From the NCBI GenBank assembly GCA_965261315.1, contig CBDHDM010000066.1:62001-126000 (forward strand): a DNA stretch of 64,000 nucleotides, written 5' to 3'. This document shows positions 62,853 to 64,000 of this stretch, piece by piece. The position numbers and the translations under genes are program-made. This DNA is from Endozoicomonas sp965261315 (GTDB taxonomy: Bacteria > Pseudomonadota > Gammaproteobacteria > Pseudomonadales > Endozoicomonadaceae). Each line of letters opens with the position of its first letter. Within the stretch, counting starts at the first letter, position 1. The notes beneath the pieces were generated by a model. That model was not told where the DNA came from, did not search any database, and worked only from the letters and a program-made list of their open reading frames with translations.

Positions 62853-62937
62853 GTGAGCACCTGAAGGGGAGGTTCCTTTGGGTGACTCGACCGCAGGGGG
62901 TGGCGGGTGACCGCCATTCCTACTGTGACCGTTGATG

Positions 62938-63108
62938 TAATACCAATTGCATTTTCTAAATCCCATTGCGCTGCCGAGCTGGACAGAGATTCTGCGTTGA
63001 AGCTCCTCGCCATAGCTAATACCCATAGGGCATAAAGGCTATGACTCGTCACTTCGCCTTTCTGCCCAGCTCATCATGCTAATACGGGGTTAGAAAATTT
63101 AATGGGTA
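62938..63108. repeat. MITE-like imperfect palindrome, copy 2
   Basis: About 170 bases that fold back on themselves: TAATACCAATTGCATTTTCTAA at the left end against TTAGAAAATTTAATGGGTATA at the right, and inside GAGCTGGACAGA against TCTGCCCAGCTC and GAAGCTCCTCGCCATAG against CTATGACTCGTCACTTCGCC. The centre is ACCCATAGGGCAT. A diverged relative lies at 5770-5895. No open frame, so it would need a transposase in trans if mobile. Confidence 0.65.
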
Positions 63109-63323
63109 TAATGTTTGCCAGATGATTGAGCTCAGCTCGAAAGTCTCATGCAAGGCTATAAATGGGAGCAGTTCTAGTGGTTGGGGTATAAGGCCTGTGC
63201 CTGCCAGGTAGGGGGAAATAAGTTAAATGGAAAACTTTCTGACTATTTGGCCGGATTAAAATGGTAGGGCTTGTACCTGCTACAACCCCAAGGGGCCGAC
63301 AACGGGCTTGGTTAAAAAAAGAC

Positions 63324-63351
63324 TTGCTTTTCAAGGTGTTCACGGTAATAT
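63324..63351 (+). promoter_or_regulatory. Promoter of the tRNA-Ser gene
   Basis: -35 TTGCTT at 63324-63329 and -10 TAATAT at 63346-63351 with a 16-base spacer, followed by a GC-rich stretch (GCCCTCG) typical of stringently controlled stable RNA promoters, 13 bases before the tRNA. Confidence 0.65.
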
Positions 63352-63364
63352 AGCCCTCGTTCCC

Positions 63365-63457
63365 GGTGAGGTGGCCGAGAGGCTGAAGGCGCTCCCCTGC
63401 TAAGGGAGTATACGGCTTATACCCGTATCGAGGGTTCGAATCCCTCCCTCACCGCCA
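63365..63457 (+). tRNA. tRNA-Ser (GCT)
   Basis: GGTGAGG acceptor strand pairs with CCTCACC; the D arm GTGGCCGAGAGGC, anticodon loop CTGCTAA (anticodon GCT, reads AGC/AGU), a long variable arm TATACGGCTTATACCCGTATC as in class II tRNAs, T arm GAGGGTTCGAATCCCTC and an encoded GCCA end. Length 93 bases. Confidence 0.97.
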
Positions 63458-63831
63458 TATATCCTTCCTGAATCCTCATTATTCTCTTCTTAATCTTGCA
63501 AGTTTTCTCTGTTTTCCTGAAGTGTCACAAGATGTGTCCATTCAACATAATGGGTTTAGTCTTATGGCTTTGTTTAGGTCTTCTTTTCCAAGTTAGATCA
63601 AAAGTCATCAATAGTGTGAATCTCAGGGGGTCGATAGGGCTTTAGCGGATTGAAATCACTACTTTTGCTCTGTTTTTGATGCTGGTTTAATATGTTTTTT
63701 TTCAGTGGGTTAGGGATTATAAAGAGTGAAGAGGGGGAGGTTAGATAGTGTCAGTAGAAACAGTGTTCTTACAGGTAAATGCTATACCTATATAGAATAA
63801 CTCATATTTCTAATCTGCAGGGAAGCAGTAT
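63458..63831. other. Non-coding stretch before the chaperone gene
   Basis: No gene is supported. The tRNA is followed by no strong terminator. Homopolymer and AT-rich stretches may hold the promoter of the next gene. Confidence 0.4.
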
Positions 63832-64000
63832 ATGAATGATTCATTGTTCAGCGCCTCCGATACTCAGACAATGGCTATTGTGGGGGACTATCTCGATCGC
63901 GGGGGAAGTCTGGCTGAAGCCAGCAATATCAGTGATGAGACTCAGGAGGCCGTCTATGAGCTGGCTTATCTGCAATATAATAATGGTCAGTTCGTAAAAT
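63832..64000 (+). CDS. SycD/LcrH-type type III secretion chaperone (5' part, cut by window edge)
   Basis: The 56 codons in view read MNDSLFSASDTQTMAIVGDY, LDRGGSLAEASNISDETQEA and VYELAYLQYNNGQFVK. The layout, a short helix, G-G-[ST]-[LI] and then I-[SP]-D-[ED]-T/M with Y-x-x-A-[YF]-x-x-Y-x-x-G at the first TPR, matches SycD, LcrH and IpgC, chaperones of translocator proteins. It implies a type III secretion system beyond the right edge. The 3' part lies outside. Confidence 0.75.
   Translation, partial: MNDSLFSASDTQTMAIVGDYLDRGGSLAEASNISDETQEAVYELAYLQYNNGQFVK

Larger units (their letters stand above)
61640..62890 (+). mobile_element. Group II intron, second copy, internally deleted
   Basis: The region has a ribozyme part (GCGTCACAGAAAAGGCGCAA, GAAATCTGAAGATGAACG, CGTGTACATCGACATC), a defective reverse transcriptase gene and domain V/VI at 62817-62890. 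The 5' end of the intron is not identified, and the reverse transcriptase lacks its central palm segment, so it is non-autonomous. Confidence 0.65.

Noticed and set aside
63146..63343. 65-codon minus-strand frame before tRNA-Ser
   Set aside because: Overlaps the tRNA promoter region; no ribosome site and no recognisable domain.

Overview
The window looks like a gammaproteobacterial chromosome from the Oceanospirillales/Pseudomonadales side, most like an animal-associated Endozoicomonas-type bacterium. This placement is inference. It rests on the conserved core order (eno-ftsB-ispD-ispF-truD-surE-pcm-nlpD-rpoS-fdxA-mutS, and pncC-recA-recX then alaS-lysC-csrA), on the heavy load of insertion-sequence and group II intron debris, and on eukaryote-like proteins beside a type III secretion chaperone.

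Layout. 0-1.7 kb: remnants of IS630, a group II intron and IS4. 1.8-5.6 kb: pstSCAB phosphate uptake operon (minus strand) with a Pho box. 5.9-7.3 kb: an unrecognised 464-residue protein. 8-17.6 kb: YfcZ-like protein, enolase, cell division, isoprenoid and tRNA modification genes, protein repair, NlpD and RpoS. 17.7-20.9 kb: fdxA and mutS, minus strand, converging on rpoS. 21-25.4 kb: a PPOX/MocR pair and small genes. 25.9-27.6 kb: a duplicated cold-shock gene with its leader and terminator. 27.8-30.6 kb: a large ankyrin-repeat protein whose C-terminus reads as an ETS-type DNA-binding domain. 30.8-41.3 kb: a corridor of gene decay (NERD nuclease, IS110, Kef antiporter and its ancillary protein, P450, and a four-gene zinc/ABC operon all broken) with a protein-kinase-like gene, a cystatin-like lipoprotein and a crotonase among them. 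41.4-53.7 kb: healthy core again (pncC, recA, recX, glpK, a cytosine deaminase, an M14 peptidase, a methyltransferase, a DTW protein, alaS, lysC, csrA). 54.2-59.3 kb: a very large minus-strand gene with about 21 near-identical 105-bp (35-residue) repeats, broken by several frameshifts. 59.4-62.9 kb: IS66 fragment, an IS1182 element and two group II intron remnants. 63.4 kb: tRNA-Ser(GCT). The window ends inside a SycD/LcrH-type type III secretion chaperone.

Two proteins deserve most attention. The ankyrin protein (27778-30606) ends in a segment that keeps the ETS core, including both recognition-helix arginines, and carries an NLS-like basic patch and two SUMO-consensus-like sites. It looks like a bacterial protein built as a eukaryotic transcription factor. 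The repeat protein (54168-59292) has 35-residue modules whose differences fall almost entirely in one short loop (R/C, then C/S/N/H, then G, then K/R/Q), which resembles TAL-effector design. Both, and the kinase, are plausible host-directed type III substrates, but secretion and function are inferred. At the DNA level there is a family of imperfect palindromes abutting gene 3' ends and a second, longer MITE-like palindrome.
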